From: JAWVZS01 sp964507825
GTDB taxonomy: Archaea; Thermoproteota; Nitrososphaeria; Nitrososphaerales; Nitrosopumilaceae
DNA length: 19,671 nt
NCBI GenBank assembly: GCA_964507825.1
Contig: CAZDQM010000026.1
Span: 1 to 19,671 of the forward strand
Reading direction: 5' to 3'
Shown: positions 1 through 8,350 of the stretch, piece by piece
Layout of the letters: each line of letters starts with the position of its first letter
Position numbering within the stretch: position 1 is the stretch's first letter
Program-made: the position numbers and the translations under genes
Notes under the pieces: generated by a model
Databases searched by the model: none
What the model saw: only the letters and a program-made list of their open reading frames with translations
Told to the model about the DNA's origin: nothing

Positions 1-38
1 GTTGATTCGGGATTCATGCCCGAATGTGTTCTGAGTGT
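1..38 (+). repeat. Partial or diverged copy (C1) of the GTAC-ended repeat, cut by the window edge
   Basis: Bases 3-30 match bases 10137-10164 of copy C2 at 27 of 28 positions, including the hairpin core (TCGGG, 7-nt loop, CCCGA). In this copy the stem is longer: ATTCGGG pairs perfectly with CCCGAAT. After TGTT the sequence departs from the other copies, and CTGAGTGT at 31-38 is the reverse complement of the ACACTCAG that starts full copies. The left terminus lies outside the window. It is either a diverged member or one end of the 10-kb replication island, since it is in direct orientation with C2. Confidence 0.6.
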
Positions 39-73
39 CTATTTTATATTCAGTTGATATCTTTTGGCAATGC

Positions 74-214
74 CTACAGAGTATCTTTATTCTCGATTCT
101 GTATGCACGACACTTTTTATTCGCCCTAATTCGCCTGCATATTTTAGAACACAGGCGTACGTTGTCTCGGTCCGGTTCAAAATACCTCCGGCATTCCCTG
201 CATCGTATCATCAT
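74..214 (-). CDS. Small zinc-finger protein (CxxC...CxxxC)
   Basis: A 46-residue basic protein with CREC followed by 13 residues and then CSKIC, a CxxC-x13-CxxxC arrangement. It resembles the short archaeal zinc-ribbon/treble-clef proteins in which the second pair reads FCSxxC. It is probably a DNA- or RNA-binding accessory factor. The frame is open further upstream to 331, but the ATG at 214 is chosen because GGGGAGGTG lies 7 nt before it, an excellent archaeal Shine-Dalgarno sequence. It is the last gene of the minus-strand replication island, about 215 nt beyond the winged-helix gene. The specific family is not certain. Confidence 0.6.
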   Translation of the reverse strand: MMIRCRECRRYFEPDRDNVRLCSKICRRIRANKKCRAYRIENKDTL

Positions 215-430
215 ACCCACGCACCTCCCCGTAAAACAGCAAAGGTATGGACCGACATCATGTATTCTACAACGCGCCATGGCATCACCCCCACCCTCAT
301 AGGGCGGTTTACATCGCGCAACACGTGCCAAGGCAATTCGGGTAGGCGCGACATCACTGCGAATGTGTCATATCATGCACGCATACAATCTCATCATTTG
401 CCACGTCTTCGTGGGAGTACCGACGAGTAG

Positions 431-937
431 TCACGTAACCTCTTCAAATAAACTCTCATATTCAGACAGCAGTATCATTCTTCGTCTAGGTATCCGATAT
501 ACCAGCCGCTCAGGCGTCCTTTGTATCCATCCATTACGTGCAAGCTGCTCAAAGGCCCATCTAAGCTTGCCAAGAGTCATGGACGGCAGAAACACGCTTT
601 CGAGCTCCTCGCCTGTCCGCACATACATCCCGACGTTTTTCTCCCTCCAGTATATGCGGATCAAGACGAACATGGATATTGGCGACAATTCCAGCTGCTT
701 GGACAAAAGAAGTATTCTTCCGCGCTGCGTGATCTGTATCCATTTGGAATCAGCTTCCACGAGTCCAAAGTTTATCGCCCGTCGGATTATGTGGCGCATG
801 CTACCGCCAGAGAGACCACTCTTGCTTATATCATCCCGTAACATGCGCCCCGCCACTAATTTTTTTAGCATCACATGCGTCGCACTACCGCGTCTAAGTG
901 AGAAGAGATACCACGTTACCTGCCCAACATCACTCAT
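431..937 (-). CDS. Double winged-helix DNA-binding protein
   Basis: A 168-residue basic protein. Residues about 24-78 read as a winged helix: a helix-turn-helix rich in S and R, then a wing around WIQITQRGRILLL, a typical MarR/PadR-style 'T..G...L' ending. Residues about 85-155 look like a second winged helix, with the recognition-helix-like stretch LRWAFEQLARNGWI and a terminal wing (LVYRIPRRR). There are no enzyme motifs. Within a replication island it could be an initiator/iteron-binding protein or a transcriptional regulator; the sequence does not decide. The start has only a weak GTGAT-type signal before it. A 145-nt gap separates it from the primase gene upstream. No specific family is recognised. 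Confidence 0.65.
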   Translation of the reverse strand: MSDVGQVTWYLFSLRRGSATHVMLKKLVAGRMLRDDISKSGLSGGSMRHIIRRAINFGLVEADSKWIQITQRGRILLLSKQLELSPISMFVLIRIYWREKNVGMYVRTGEELESVFLPSMTLGKLRWAFEQLARNGWIQRTPERLVYRIPRRRMILLSEYESLFEEVT

Positions 938-1082
938 ATCACATCATTCCAAAAATTCGACGAGTATCACCGCGGATACGTTCCACATGAACCAAACGCG
1001 TACAGCCTGATCCCTTTTTCCAATGATGTTTTTTCATCATCCATCCAAGGCGGGCCTATCGATACCCCACATACCCTGACAG

Positions 1083-2048
1083 TCATCCGTATTGTATCGG
1101 ATTCTTTATTCCCGAACACATCTTGTTCCTGTAACAGAGTCCCGCCTGCTCTATCCGACTACATGATGCAGGCATATAGTCATTTTTTTGAATCTGTGCG
1201 ATCTGTGTTCGTGTCTTATTCTTGTCATAATTTGGCGCGCTCACAAAATATCCGGCCACATCCTCAGCAGACACGCCAGTCTTTAGTGTATATGCGGCGA
1301 TTAGAAACCTTCCAGAATGAGGCAGGTTTGCCCCGTTTTTCAGCTCTTTTATTGCATGCATTACGCATGGCGGCCATCCCGACCGACCCACAGGCGCATA
1401 GATTGGTCCAAGATCACGTATGGAACAAGCGTATTCATCTATGAAACCGGGCGCATCTACCCTAGTTCTCTGCATCATCGTTTCTAGTGCGTGCACAATG
1501 TATGATCTTGCAAGGCGCGTCATTTCACCGAGTCCAAGCCCGTGCACCATTCCCCCATGCACGTTCCGGTTTACAAGCCTCCACTCCCTTGTCGATATCG
1601 AGGCACTGTGTACTAGATAGTCAGGTACCGATACGTCAAACATGTCCCCGTTTGTCTGGTATCGAATCATTGACAAGAGCGCCGCGCCTCCCCAATCATT
1701 CCATTGTCTCCCCATAGAATCGGAGAGTTCAGTGGCCTTGTGCATGCAATACTTGCGTGTCAGCGCAATGTCTGAGACCACGTCAAGTATCATCGAGCAG
1801 GCGGCAAACACGGCAGGCTTGGCCGGAAACAACATCCCGCCTAGGCGCACCGTGCCAGGAGCAGTAGGCCTGCCACGGCCGTTCATTATGGATGCAATCT
1901 CCCCGGCAGCCCGCGTCAAAAGCACTGTCTCATCAGCCCCACGTTTAGTTAGTCGCGATGCCGGAAATCCCATGCTCTGCAACCTCGGTATCCCTCCGCC
2001 GAGCAGGTGCCGGTTTATCATGTCCTCGACTGGCTCCCGCAGTATCAT
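1083..2048 (-). CDS. priL: Archaeal/eukaryotic-type DNA primase large subunit, Fe-S (PriL)
   Basis: 321 residues. The C-terminal Fe-S domain of PriL is clear: PPC (C228), then LPHSGRFLIA with the LPHxxRF signature, then the APNYDKNKTRTQI segment (family 'APDY...TRYQI'), SC (C296), LC (C305) and MC (C311), ending in IKNPIQY. The four cysteines are the [4Fe-4S] ligands known from this family. In the archaeal replisome PriL partners catalytic PriS to start primers and control their length. The protein is slightly shorter than typical cellular PriL (about 350-400 residues). Its ATG overlaps the stop of the helicase gene (ATGA at 2045-2048), so the two are translationally coupled. No PriS is found in the window, so it may borrow host PriS. 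Confidence 0.85.
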   Translation of the reverse strand: MILREPVEDMINRHLLGGGIPRLQSMGFPASRLTKRGADETVLLTRAAGEIASIMNGRGRPTAPGTVRLGGMLFPAKPAVFAACSMILDVVSDIALTRKYCMHKATELSDSMGRQWNDWGGAALLSMIRYQTNGDMFDVSVPDYLVHSASISTREWRLVNRNVHGGMVHGLGLGEMTRLARSYIVHALETMMQRTRVDAPGFIDEYACSIRDLGPIYAPVGRSGWPPCVMHAIKELKNGANLPHSGRFLIAAYTLKTGVSAEDVAGYFVSAPNYDKNKTRTQIAQIQKNDYMPASCSRIEQAGLCYRNKMCSGIKNPIQYG

Positions 2049-3637
2049 TGTATTACAGTATCCCGATAAGCCGACGGAACATATCCCTTCATCCTGCAGA
2101 CAAGATCATACAGTGCCCTGTCTATTACATATGTCACGGCATAATCGTCGCCGTGCCTCACCGATCTACCATACCCCTGTAAAAACTTGATCAGCGCCGA
2201 ATACCCGTACCACAATTGCGAGCGCTGCGCCATGACCCTTGTCCGCCCATCAGACAGCGTTCCAAACGGACACTTGAGGACAATGCAGAACCGCGACAGG
2301 TCATCAGGCAGATCGAGGCCCGCCCACAGGCCCGGAGATACAAGTATGGTGGGTCGTGTGGACTCACGGTGCCTTTTTACCGCGGCTTCTCGCATGTCGC
2401 CATACGCCCTTATCGCTCTGTCACCTATCACCCTAGCCACGCCATCAGCCTGCCGTATACTTGTAGTCAGTACCAGTCCCTTGTCCATTCGATGCGTAGC
2501 GGCGATCCGTGATGCCTCTAGGTATGCAATGTAATAGTCCGCCGGTGGTGCCGCGCCATGCAACCTCACCTTAGATACGTAGTGTATTGGTCTATTTTCC
2601 GGCCGAAATGGCGATGCATCCATCTCTATAAATGCACAGTCACGCTCATCGAATCCCATCGCATCCATGAACATGTCCGGATGAATCGTACCGGACATGA
2701 ACAGCTGGTGCTCAGATGTAAACACGCGCCTTGCCATGTGCCGTACCGACACTGGAGATATCCGGATGGCCGCGTCCTGTCTAGATGCAACCACGTTGTG
2801 TGGATTTTTCCTTATCTCGCGTAACAGTGACGAACACCTGTCCCTCATCGAGATATAATGTGTAATGTTGGACTCGCCAAGCCCCCCGTATCTTGTCCTG
2901 TGCGCATATGTCTTTGATGTAGATTCAAGTAGACTAGTGATGGTATCCGCGTCTAATCGCGCGGCATCCACCCCCGCCTCGAATGCATCCACCTCCCCAA
3001 TCACAACCGATGCGCTAGATGCCAGCACCGCCTCTATCTCGTGCGCCTCATCGGCCACTATGCACCTAGAGTTTTCCCGCACCCCCTTCTGATGCCGGAA
3101 ATGCAAATATGCCGCATAGTTGTACAGCGAGTGATCTGCTAGTGCCGCCTCATACTTGGCCGTATAGTACATGCACATTCCCGGCGGCCCCACCACTGCC
3201 CCGTTAGAGGCGGCTTCAAAGTCGCAGATATCAGGCTTGTATTTGCAGTATTCTCTGCCCCTCATTCCATGCCACATGCAGACGCCGCGCGCGCACGTGG
3301 TGTCAGGATCTCTTACAATACCATCATCAAACCGCACCCCCTGCTCCATGCACCGCACCATGCACGGATAGTTGCTCCTGCCCCTTGCCTGTACTAGGAA
3401 CCTAAAGCGCTCACGATACTGATCCTGCAGGATTCGCTGCGCCGTCAATATAGATGAGGAGCCAAAGTGTCTTGCAAATGTCACGCCAATATGCGACTTG
3501 CCCACACCGGTGGGAGCGCATACGATGATGTGGCGGTACCCGCAAGATACGGCGTCTGAAATTCGGGACAGCAGGTTTTCCTGCTCGGGCCGCACCTGCG
3601 AGTCCGGTGGAAAGCTATCCAGCAAAATACGCGTCAA
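2045..3637 (-). CDS. XPD/DinG-like superfamily 2 DNA helicase with Fe-S cysteines
   Basis: 530 residues. Walker A is APTGVGKS (41-48) and the DEAH box is at 196-199. Motif VI reads QGYGRSVR (487-494). Between Walker A and DEAH lies a cysteine-rich insert (C92, C96, C115, C120, C131, C138, C155), with the PPGMCMYYTAKYEA segment matching the fourth-cysteine region of XPD/DinG proteins. This is a 5'-3' DNA helicase family whose Fe-S cluster is required for unwinding. The best start appears to be TTG at 3635-3637, giving a 23-nt overlap with the end of the polymerase gene; no ATG precedes Walker A. It is coupled by ATGA to priL downstream. Its role is presumably fork unwinding or repair during replication of the element. 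Confidence 0.85.
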   Translation of the reverse strand: MTRILLDSFPPDSQVRPEQENLLSRISDAVSCGYRHIIVCAPTGVGKSHIGVTFARHFGSSSILTAQRILQDQYRERFRFLVQARGRSNYPCMVRCMEQGVRFDDGIVRDPDTTCARGVCMWHGMRGREYCKYKPDICDFEAASNGAVVGPPGMCMYYTAKYEAALADHSLYNYAAYLHFRHQKGVRENSRCIVADEAHEIEAVLASSASVVIGEVDAFEAGVDAARLDADTITSLLESTSKTYAHRTRYGGLGESNITHYISMRDRCSSLLREIRKNPHNVVASRQDAAIRISPVSVRHMARRVFTSEHQLFMSGTIHPDMFMDAMGFDERDCAFIEMDASPFRPENRPIHYVSKVRLHGAAPPADYYIAYLEASRIAATHRMDKGLVLTTSIRQADGVARVIGDRAIRAYGDMREAAVKRHRESTRPTILVSPGLWAGLDLPDDLSRFCIVLKCPFGTLSDGRTRVMAQRSQLWYGYSALIKFLQGYGRSVRHGDDYAVTYVIDRALYDLVCRMKGYVPSAYRDTVIQ

Positions 3638-6122
3638 TGGAGTCCTGCGTTGTTCCCGCTAGGATCTGCGCCGTGCTTGTTCCCAATGCCAAAAGTACCT
3701 GATCCATTACCGATTCAAGCTGGACCATGTACTTTTTTGTGTCAAGATCAGACGCGCGTGCAAGCTCATACGGCTCCACCCCGCCACGAGTCTTTACGAA
3801 TCGTATGGTACCTGTCACCCTTGCGCCTGTCGCATGCTCAAGCTTTCTTGCCGCTACCACGTGCTGCGGATTGCCATCATATCTGAAAAGATCCTTTGTT
3901 ATCTTCGTCTTGTAAGCCATCTCCGACAGCATTACGTTACCCGTGTTTATCCGCCGCATCGTGCGCCGGATCGTCTCAGATATCTCCGATGTGGCCCGGT
4001 GCATCTCCGAGGGCTCTTGCACTCTAGACAGTATCAACATCACGTCCCCAAACGCGTCGTGTATTATCTTCGGCGTGTTTGACTTGCGGCCCGACAGTCC
4101 CTTAATGTCTACTGTTCCATCATTACGTATGCCCAAATAATTCTTTTTTAGTCCGGACAACAGGGCGAGCCGGTACTCTTTGTCGACCTCAAGCTCGGCT
4201 CCATGCGTCCTGCCTATCTCCGATATTATGTCGCGTATTGTCTCATCATCGGCCCCGTTTACGAATACAGAGTCTGTGTCCCCGTACAGCACCTCCACGC
4301 CGTTCTTTTCGCATACAGATACAGTATCGGCAATCAAACCACGTCCTATCGCGGTAGTCGCGTCTGCCACAGGCAAAAAATATAGTGGAAAGTGTTCGGA
4401 TCCCATGACGCCGCTAGACGCGTTCACAAGCACCTTAATGGTTCCCGCAACGATCTCATACAGCTTTTTTCGGTCATCTGGCACGTTTTCATTCCTAGAC
4501 AACGGCTTGTAGTATCGCACCCTAAGCTCGCGCAGTGCGCCGACCCCTTCGGCAAGCATGCCGTTTCGAATCAGACATGTCCAGTATCCAGTATGCGGTA
4601 TCATGTTTGCTCTGCATGCCTCATGCGGGCACATCACCGTCTCGTAGGAAAGATTGTGCAGCTGCATTATATGCGGATACATGGATGCAAAATCAAGCAC
4701 CTTCATGCCCCAATATGTCCCGCACTTTTGATCCATGACACGGCCTCCCCGGTATTTCTTGCCCCTGATGACCGCCTCTGCAGACAAGCTAGTTCCCGAC
4801 CCAGCGTTTTTCTTATCTAGATCGTGTCGTCGTGGAATTATGTAGCCGTTCCGGCGGTGATCCCTGTACCACATGCTCTGTATCCACGATGATATCCGTG
4901 TATCAGATACCGCATCAAGCGGCATGCAACATATCCTTGATATCATGGTAAGCATTGCCATTACCGAATCAGAGCCAAACGCTGTAAGATCGTACGTGAG
5001 CCTAGAGTCCGCATAACAGTATCTCGCTAGGGTGTCTGGTTCCATCCCGCCTGCCGCCTCGCCGGTACCAGTCTTGCCTCGGCCGAGCATCGCGCGTGAC
5101 ACATCATCAAGCGAGAAAGAGTCATACTTGGACCCAAAGGCATAAGCATGTAGTGACGGGTTTGAGAAAACGCTGTGCATGTCAAGATGCACAGATTTGA
5201 TCGGTGTGATGTGTCGGCCAATCCTGTGCAACAGGCGATTCTGTACATCCAGTCCCAGGCGCGAGGCCCGGTTGTACATGTATGGGATATCAAAGCTTGA
5301 ACCATAATAGGTTATCCAAAAAGGATATGATTCAAGTCTGTCAAATGCGGCCTGTAGCATCTCGGCCTCGGTCCCGTACGGCATTACAAGGAGGTTGGAG
5401 TCACAGACCGCAGGTATTGTCCTTTGCGTACCATCGCCGACTAGCATGCATGTAGACTCGCTCGGAGAGGCAAAAGATATCGCAGTTATACCGAGTGTCG
5501 GATCGTCAACATTAAGGATTCCCCGTGACGACTCAAGCTCTATGTCAAATGCGACCCTCGCGTAGTTTGGCACATCCTCGCCTAGCAATGCAGTGATTTC
5601 CCTGACCCGCAAGTCATATGACATTTTGTCCGGCAGGCCACGGCCCGCATCCCCACCAAGTATCCTTTCAAGTACGACCCCAGAAAGATTGTCAGAATCA
5701 TGTCGGCTTGGTATTATTTTGCCGTCTTGTATGGTATAATAGAGTCCAGGCACCAAATTATGGTCGTACAGATAAGAGTATTCTGGTACCATATCAGTCT
5801 CGTAAACGTTCGTGGCATGCCCGCGTGGTACCTTTTGGTATTTTTTATCCGTACCAGTCACCAAGTCATGTAGTACAATACCGGCATCAGACTCTACATA
5901 TGCATACGGCGCGTATCTTCCTGCATTTAGCAGTTCCATGACGTGCCGTTTTATATCATAAAATTTCAGAATCGTGTTACCGCGTACATGCTCTGCAGAG
6001 ATTAAAACATATGTCCCCGACAGATACGTTTGATCTCGGCAGGATTCATGTAATGTATCATCCTTGGACGCTTTTGCCGCGTCTGCCAGATTCAAATCAA
6101 CCTCAGAATCATCGCTTCGCAT
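3615..6122 (-). CDS. Family B DNA polymerase with 3'-5' exonuclease domain
   Basis: 835 residues. Exo I is FDIELES (D193, E195), Exo II is SSFDIPY (D278), and Exo III is YCYAD (Y368, D372). Palm motif A is DFASMYPHI (D477), motif B is K563...NASSG (567-571), and motif C is YGDTDS (613-618). A KKNY element follows at 659-662. The stretch after motif B (EHFPLY...AIGR) resembles crenarchaeal/thaumarchaeal cellular PolB1, so it is a nucleic-acid-primed rather than a protein-primed type. Two deviations stand out: motif B has Ser where Tyr is usual (NAxYG), and Exo II lacks the usual Asn. The start ATG is preceded by a weak GGGGT. The iteron region lies directly upstream, and the 3' end overlaps the helicase gene by 23 nt. 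Confidence 0.9.
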   Translation of the reverse strand: MRSDDSEVDLNLADAAKASKDDTLHESCRDQTYLSGTYVLISAEHVRGNTILKFYDIKRHVMELLNAGRYAPYAYVESDAGIVLHDLVTGTDKKYQKVPRGHATNVYETDMVPEYSYLYDHNLVPGLYYTIQDGKIIPSRHDSDNLSGVVLERILGGDAGRGLPDKMSYDLRVREITALLGEDVPNYARVAFDIELESSRGILNVDDPTLGITAISFASPSESTCMLVGDGTQRTIPAVCDSNLLVMPYGTEAEMLQAAFDRLESYPFWITYYGSSFDIPYMYNRASRLGLDVQNRLLHRIGRHITPIKSVHLDMHSVFSNPSLHAYAFGSKYDSFSLDDVSRAMLGRGKTGTGEAAGGMEPDTLARYCYADSRLTYDLTAFGSDSVMAMLTMISRICCMPLDAVSDTRISSWIQSMWYRDHRRNGYIIPRRHDLDKKNAGSGTSLSAEAVIRGKKYRGGRVMDQKCGTYWGMKVLDFASMYPHIMQLHNLSYETVMCPHEACRANMIPHTGYWTCLIRNGMLAEGVGALRELRVRYYKPLSRNENVPDDRKKLYEIVAGTIKVLVNASSGVMGSEHFPLYFLPVADATTAIGRGLIADTVSVCEKNGVEVLYGDTDSVFVNGADDETIRDIISEIGRTHGAELEVDKEYRLALLSGLKKNYLGIRNDGTVDIKGLSGRKSNTPKIIHDAFGDVMLILSRVQEPSEMHRATSEISETIRRTMRRINTGNVMLSEMAYKTKITKDLFRYDGNPQHVVAARKLEHATGARVTGTIRFVKTRGGVEPYELARASDLDTKKYMVQLESVMDQVLLALGTSTAQILAGTTQDSIDAYFAG

Positions 6123-6346
6123 GTTTTAACCCCGCGTTCCAGTGTTCCATCATACACAGTGTTCCATCATACACAGTGTTCCATCATACACAGTGTTCCA
6201 TCATACACAGTCCACTACAGCAAGGCCGAAAAACGTCCAATTTTATCGCATTCTCATTCGGAAAACAAGGGCTGGAACACTGGAACATGTTGGTACAGAA
6301 TTTTGTTGAATAGTTTCAGGCAATAGCCGACACCGTTTAGCGCGTA
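6123..6346. other. Candidate replication origin: non-coding block with iterons and inverted repeat
   Basis: This 224-nt gap lies between the helicase stop and the polymerase start and contains no plausible gene. It holds a perfect 14-bp inverted repeat, GTTCCAGTGTTCCA at 6136-6149 and its complement at 6273-6286. Four tandem 17-bp iterons (6142-6209) begin inside the left arm, and an A+T-rich stretch lies around 6238-6264. The inverted-repeat arm contains the same TGTTCCA word as the iterons. Iterons plus A+T-rich DNA beside replication genes is the classic plasmid/virus origin layout. It could also serve as an operator for the polymerase operon. The origin role is inferred. Confidence 0.55.
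6142..6209 (+). repeat. Four perfect tandem 17-bp repeats (iterons)
   Basis: The unit GTGTTCCATCATACACA is repeated four times head to tail without a mismatch (6142-6158, 6159-6175, 6176-6192, 6193-6209). A 17-bp period is long for slippage and typical of initiator-binding iterons. The array ends 20 nt upstream of the polymerase start codon on the opposite strand. The unit begins with GTGTTCCA, the same word as the inner part of the flanking 14-bp inverted repeat. Confidence 0.9.
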
Positions 6347-8350
6347 TCATAACTTTCTTATCCGGTGTCCAGAATGCCAGTCATCGATCAGTCTCCCCCC
6401 ACTTGCCACCTCGCCGGACACAAACGGTCCAGCATCGCAGGTATCACAATACCATCGCCCCTCTGGCCTGACGGCCTCATATACCCCGTCCCCATATACT
6501 AGGTGACCTGCATCAACCATCCCCCGTATGTACGAGTCTGCCGAATCCTTGTCCCACCTGCCGCTTTTTACCATCTCCAAGACCATGCTGTCCCTAGTGG
6601 CTCCGGAGCCAGAATTCAGACCATCAAGGATGGTGTCAAATACAGAGTCCGATGCATCATCTGAATCTCTTACAGATACAGGTCCTGCCACCCCACCCGT
6701 GCCCGTGATGGACTCTTGCCGTTCTATCGTTTCTGCCGGGCCCTTCCCACCACCAGAAACACCACCTAAATGACCTGCCAGATCACCCCCGGTATCATTG
6801 GACTCGTCTAGGAACACATCAATCCAGCAGTTTATCGGCTTTTCATCACCTGACGGGCGCACCTTCTTCCATTCGTATCCAAGCGCCGCCATCTTTATTG
6901 AAAAGGCCTGTTGTGTCTTTGGCGTCTCATCGGAGCGCCTGCAAAATTCTACGTACCTGCCATACATCTTGTTTTTGGGGACAAAGGAACCCTCCTTACG
7001 CCCCACGAATTTGCCTACAAAGTTTTCAATCATGTTCACACGGTCGTGCCACTCGCGCCTGACTGATTCGGGCAATACATCATGCGTGAGCCTGCCGTTT
7101 CTTGCTATTATACCCGCATGATGTATCAGGATGTTCAGGATGCCGGATTTTTCCTCAGCTGAGGTCAGTTCTTGGAGTAGTTTAGGGTTGGATCTATTCA
7201 CGAATGACTGTAAGAATTCAACCACTCGGAACCTTCGGTATACACCGGCGCTCTGCTCGGTTATCTCAGGAAGCCGATTACACGAAAAGAAGAACCTAGC
7301 GCGGTTTTCAAAGATAAATGGATCCTTTTGTTTTTTCTCCGCGTTTAACGGGTCACCAGAGACAAGGGCCTTTATAGCGCTGATGTGGTCCATTTCATAA
7401 TTGCTTATGTCGGCATATATGTTGGCCAGCTTGCCGTCTAATTCCGCAATTGCAAATCGTTGTGATTCAAGTGCATGAATTGACACAAATGAGCAGTTTA
7501 GCTTGCCAAAGACATCGACCATGGTACGCAGTAATGTGCTCTTACCATTTGATCCCTCCCCCACCATCATCAGTATCTTCTCTAGGTTGATTTTTTTTGC
7601 AACTAAAACGGCCCCGAACATCTCAAATATCGTCTGCCGGTCAGTCTCGTCTGCTAGTATGTCCTCCATGAACGCGTCGAATTTATTGCAGGTGGCATCT
7701 GGATCATACACCACGTTGAGCTGGACGCGGCTCGGATAGTCCTCATCATGCGGGGTAAACTCACCCGTCTCAATGTTGTACAATCCGTTTTGAACATTTA
7801 TGATGTCAGAATCGTTATCAAATACTAAGCGATCCACGTACGTGTTTGCACGTATTGTGTTGGCTATCTCGTTTCGCATGTGCGTGGTACAGTTCTCCAC
7901 TACACCTTCAGCAGTCTCGTTTATTACAGTCTCCCCGCCTGTGCGATACACCCCACCATCATAATACAGGATTTCACTAGTATCCCGTAACGTCATGAAC
8001 TTATTTCTCGACATTACTGCTAATGCATATTCGGTATGTGTGCCGGCGCTCGCTCCGCGCGTCCGGTCAGGTATAGGAACACTCGTACCATCCAATCTAT
8101 GAATGGTATTCCTGCCAAGCTGAGACAAAAAGCATTCAATGTCAGAGCAGGTAGCCGACTCTAAATTATGCGGCTCGCCGTCAAATAAATATGCCTTTTT
8201 ATCCGTGGCGATGTCGTGTTCGCCCATGCCGCAGATGCCATGATCCTCGTTGCTAGTATAGCAATCCTCCACGAACCGACCAAGTCGCTCCCCGTCGCAC
8301 CCAAACTTTTTTGCAAACAAGTCGATTACCGACTGCATGTCCTTGTCCAT
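6347..8350 (-). CDS. D5/P4-type superfamily 3 helicase with C-terminal winged helix and zinc finger
   Basis: 667 residues. The SF3 core has Walker A GEGSNGKST (264-272), Walker B around ANIYADIS (D314), and motif C/sensor FFFSCN (N358). Arginines in YRRFRVVEF (371-379) fit the finger. The preceding region (about 165-250) matches the D5-N domain that leads into this ATPase in phage, plasmid and NCLDV replication helicases. A Gly/Ser-rich linker (about 518-585) leads to a winged-helix-like segment (586-627). A CDTC...HSGH zinc-finger-like tail (C635, C638, H659, H662) ends the protein. No N-terminal primase active site is seen. It is probably the replicative helicase/initiator of the element. 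It follows a small gene whose stop abuts its ATG. Confidence 0.88.
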   Translation of the reverse strand: MDKDMQSVIDLFAKKFGCDGERLGRFVEDCYTSNEDHGICGMGEHDIATDKKAYLFDGEPHNLESATCSDIECFLSQLGRNTIHRLDGTSVPIPDRTRGASAGTHTEYALAVMSRNKFMTLRDTSEILYYDGGVYRTGGETVINETAEGVVENCTTHMRNEIANTIRANTYVDRLVFDNDSDIINVQNGLYNIETGEFTPHDEDYPSRVQLNVVYDPDATCNKFDAFMEDILADETDRQTIFEMFGAVLVAKKINLEKILMMVGEGSNGKSTLLRTMVDVFGKLNCSFVSIHALESQRFAIAELDGKLANIYADISNYEMDHISAIKALVSGDPLNAEKKQKDPFIFENRARFFFSCNRLPEITEQSAGVYRRFRVVEFLQSFVNRSNPKLLQELTSAEEKSGILNILIHHAGIIARNGRLTHDVLPESVRREWHDRVNMIENFVGKFVGRKEGSFVPKNKMYGRYVEFCRRSDETPKTQQAFSIKMAALGYEWKKVRPSGDEKPINCWIDVFLDESNDTGGDLAGHLGGVSGGGKGPAETIERQESITGTGGVAGPVSVRDSDDASDSVFDTILDGLNSGSGATRDSMVLEMVKSGRWDKDSADSYIRGMVDAGHLVYGDGVYEAVRPEGRWYCDTCDAGPFVSGEVASGGRLIDDWHSGHRIRKL

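Noticed and set aside
363..1010. Long plus-strand open frame over the winged-helix gene
   Set aside because: The composition is unlike a folded protein; it is the antisense shadow of the winged-helix gene.
1023..1040. ATGATG/CATCAT hairpin with a six-T loop as a terminator
   Set aside because: The stem is only 6 bp, the T-run is in the loop rather than after the stem, and the operon continues on both sides.
6142..6209. Short tandem repeats considered as a CRISPR array
   Set aside because: Units are 17 bp, directly contiguous, with no spacers and no cas genes nearby; iterons fit better.
1083..8350. Casposon
   Set aside because: A PolB is present but there is no Cas1, and the polymerase resembles a nucleic-acid-primed cellular type rather than the protein-primed type of thaumarchaeal casposons.
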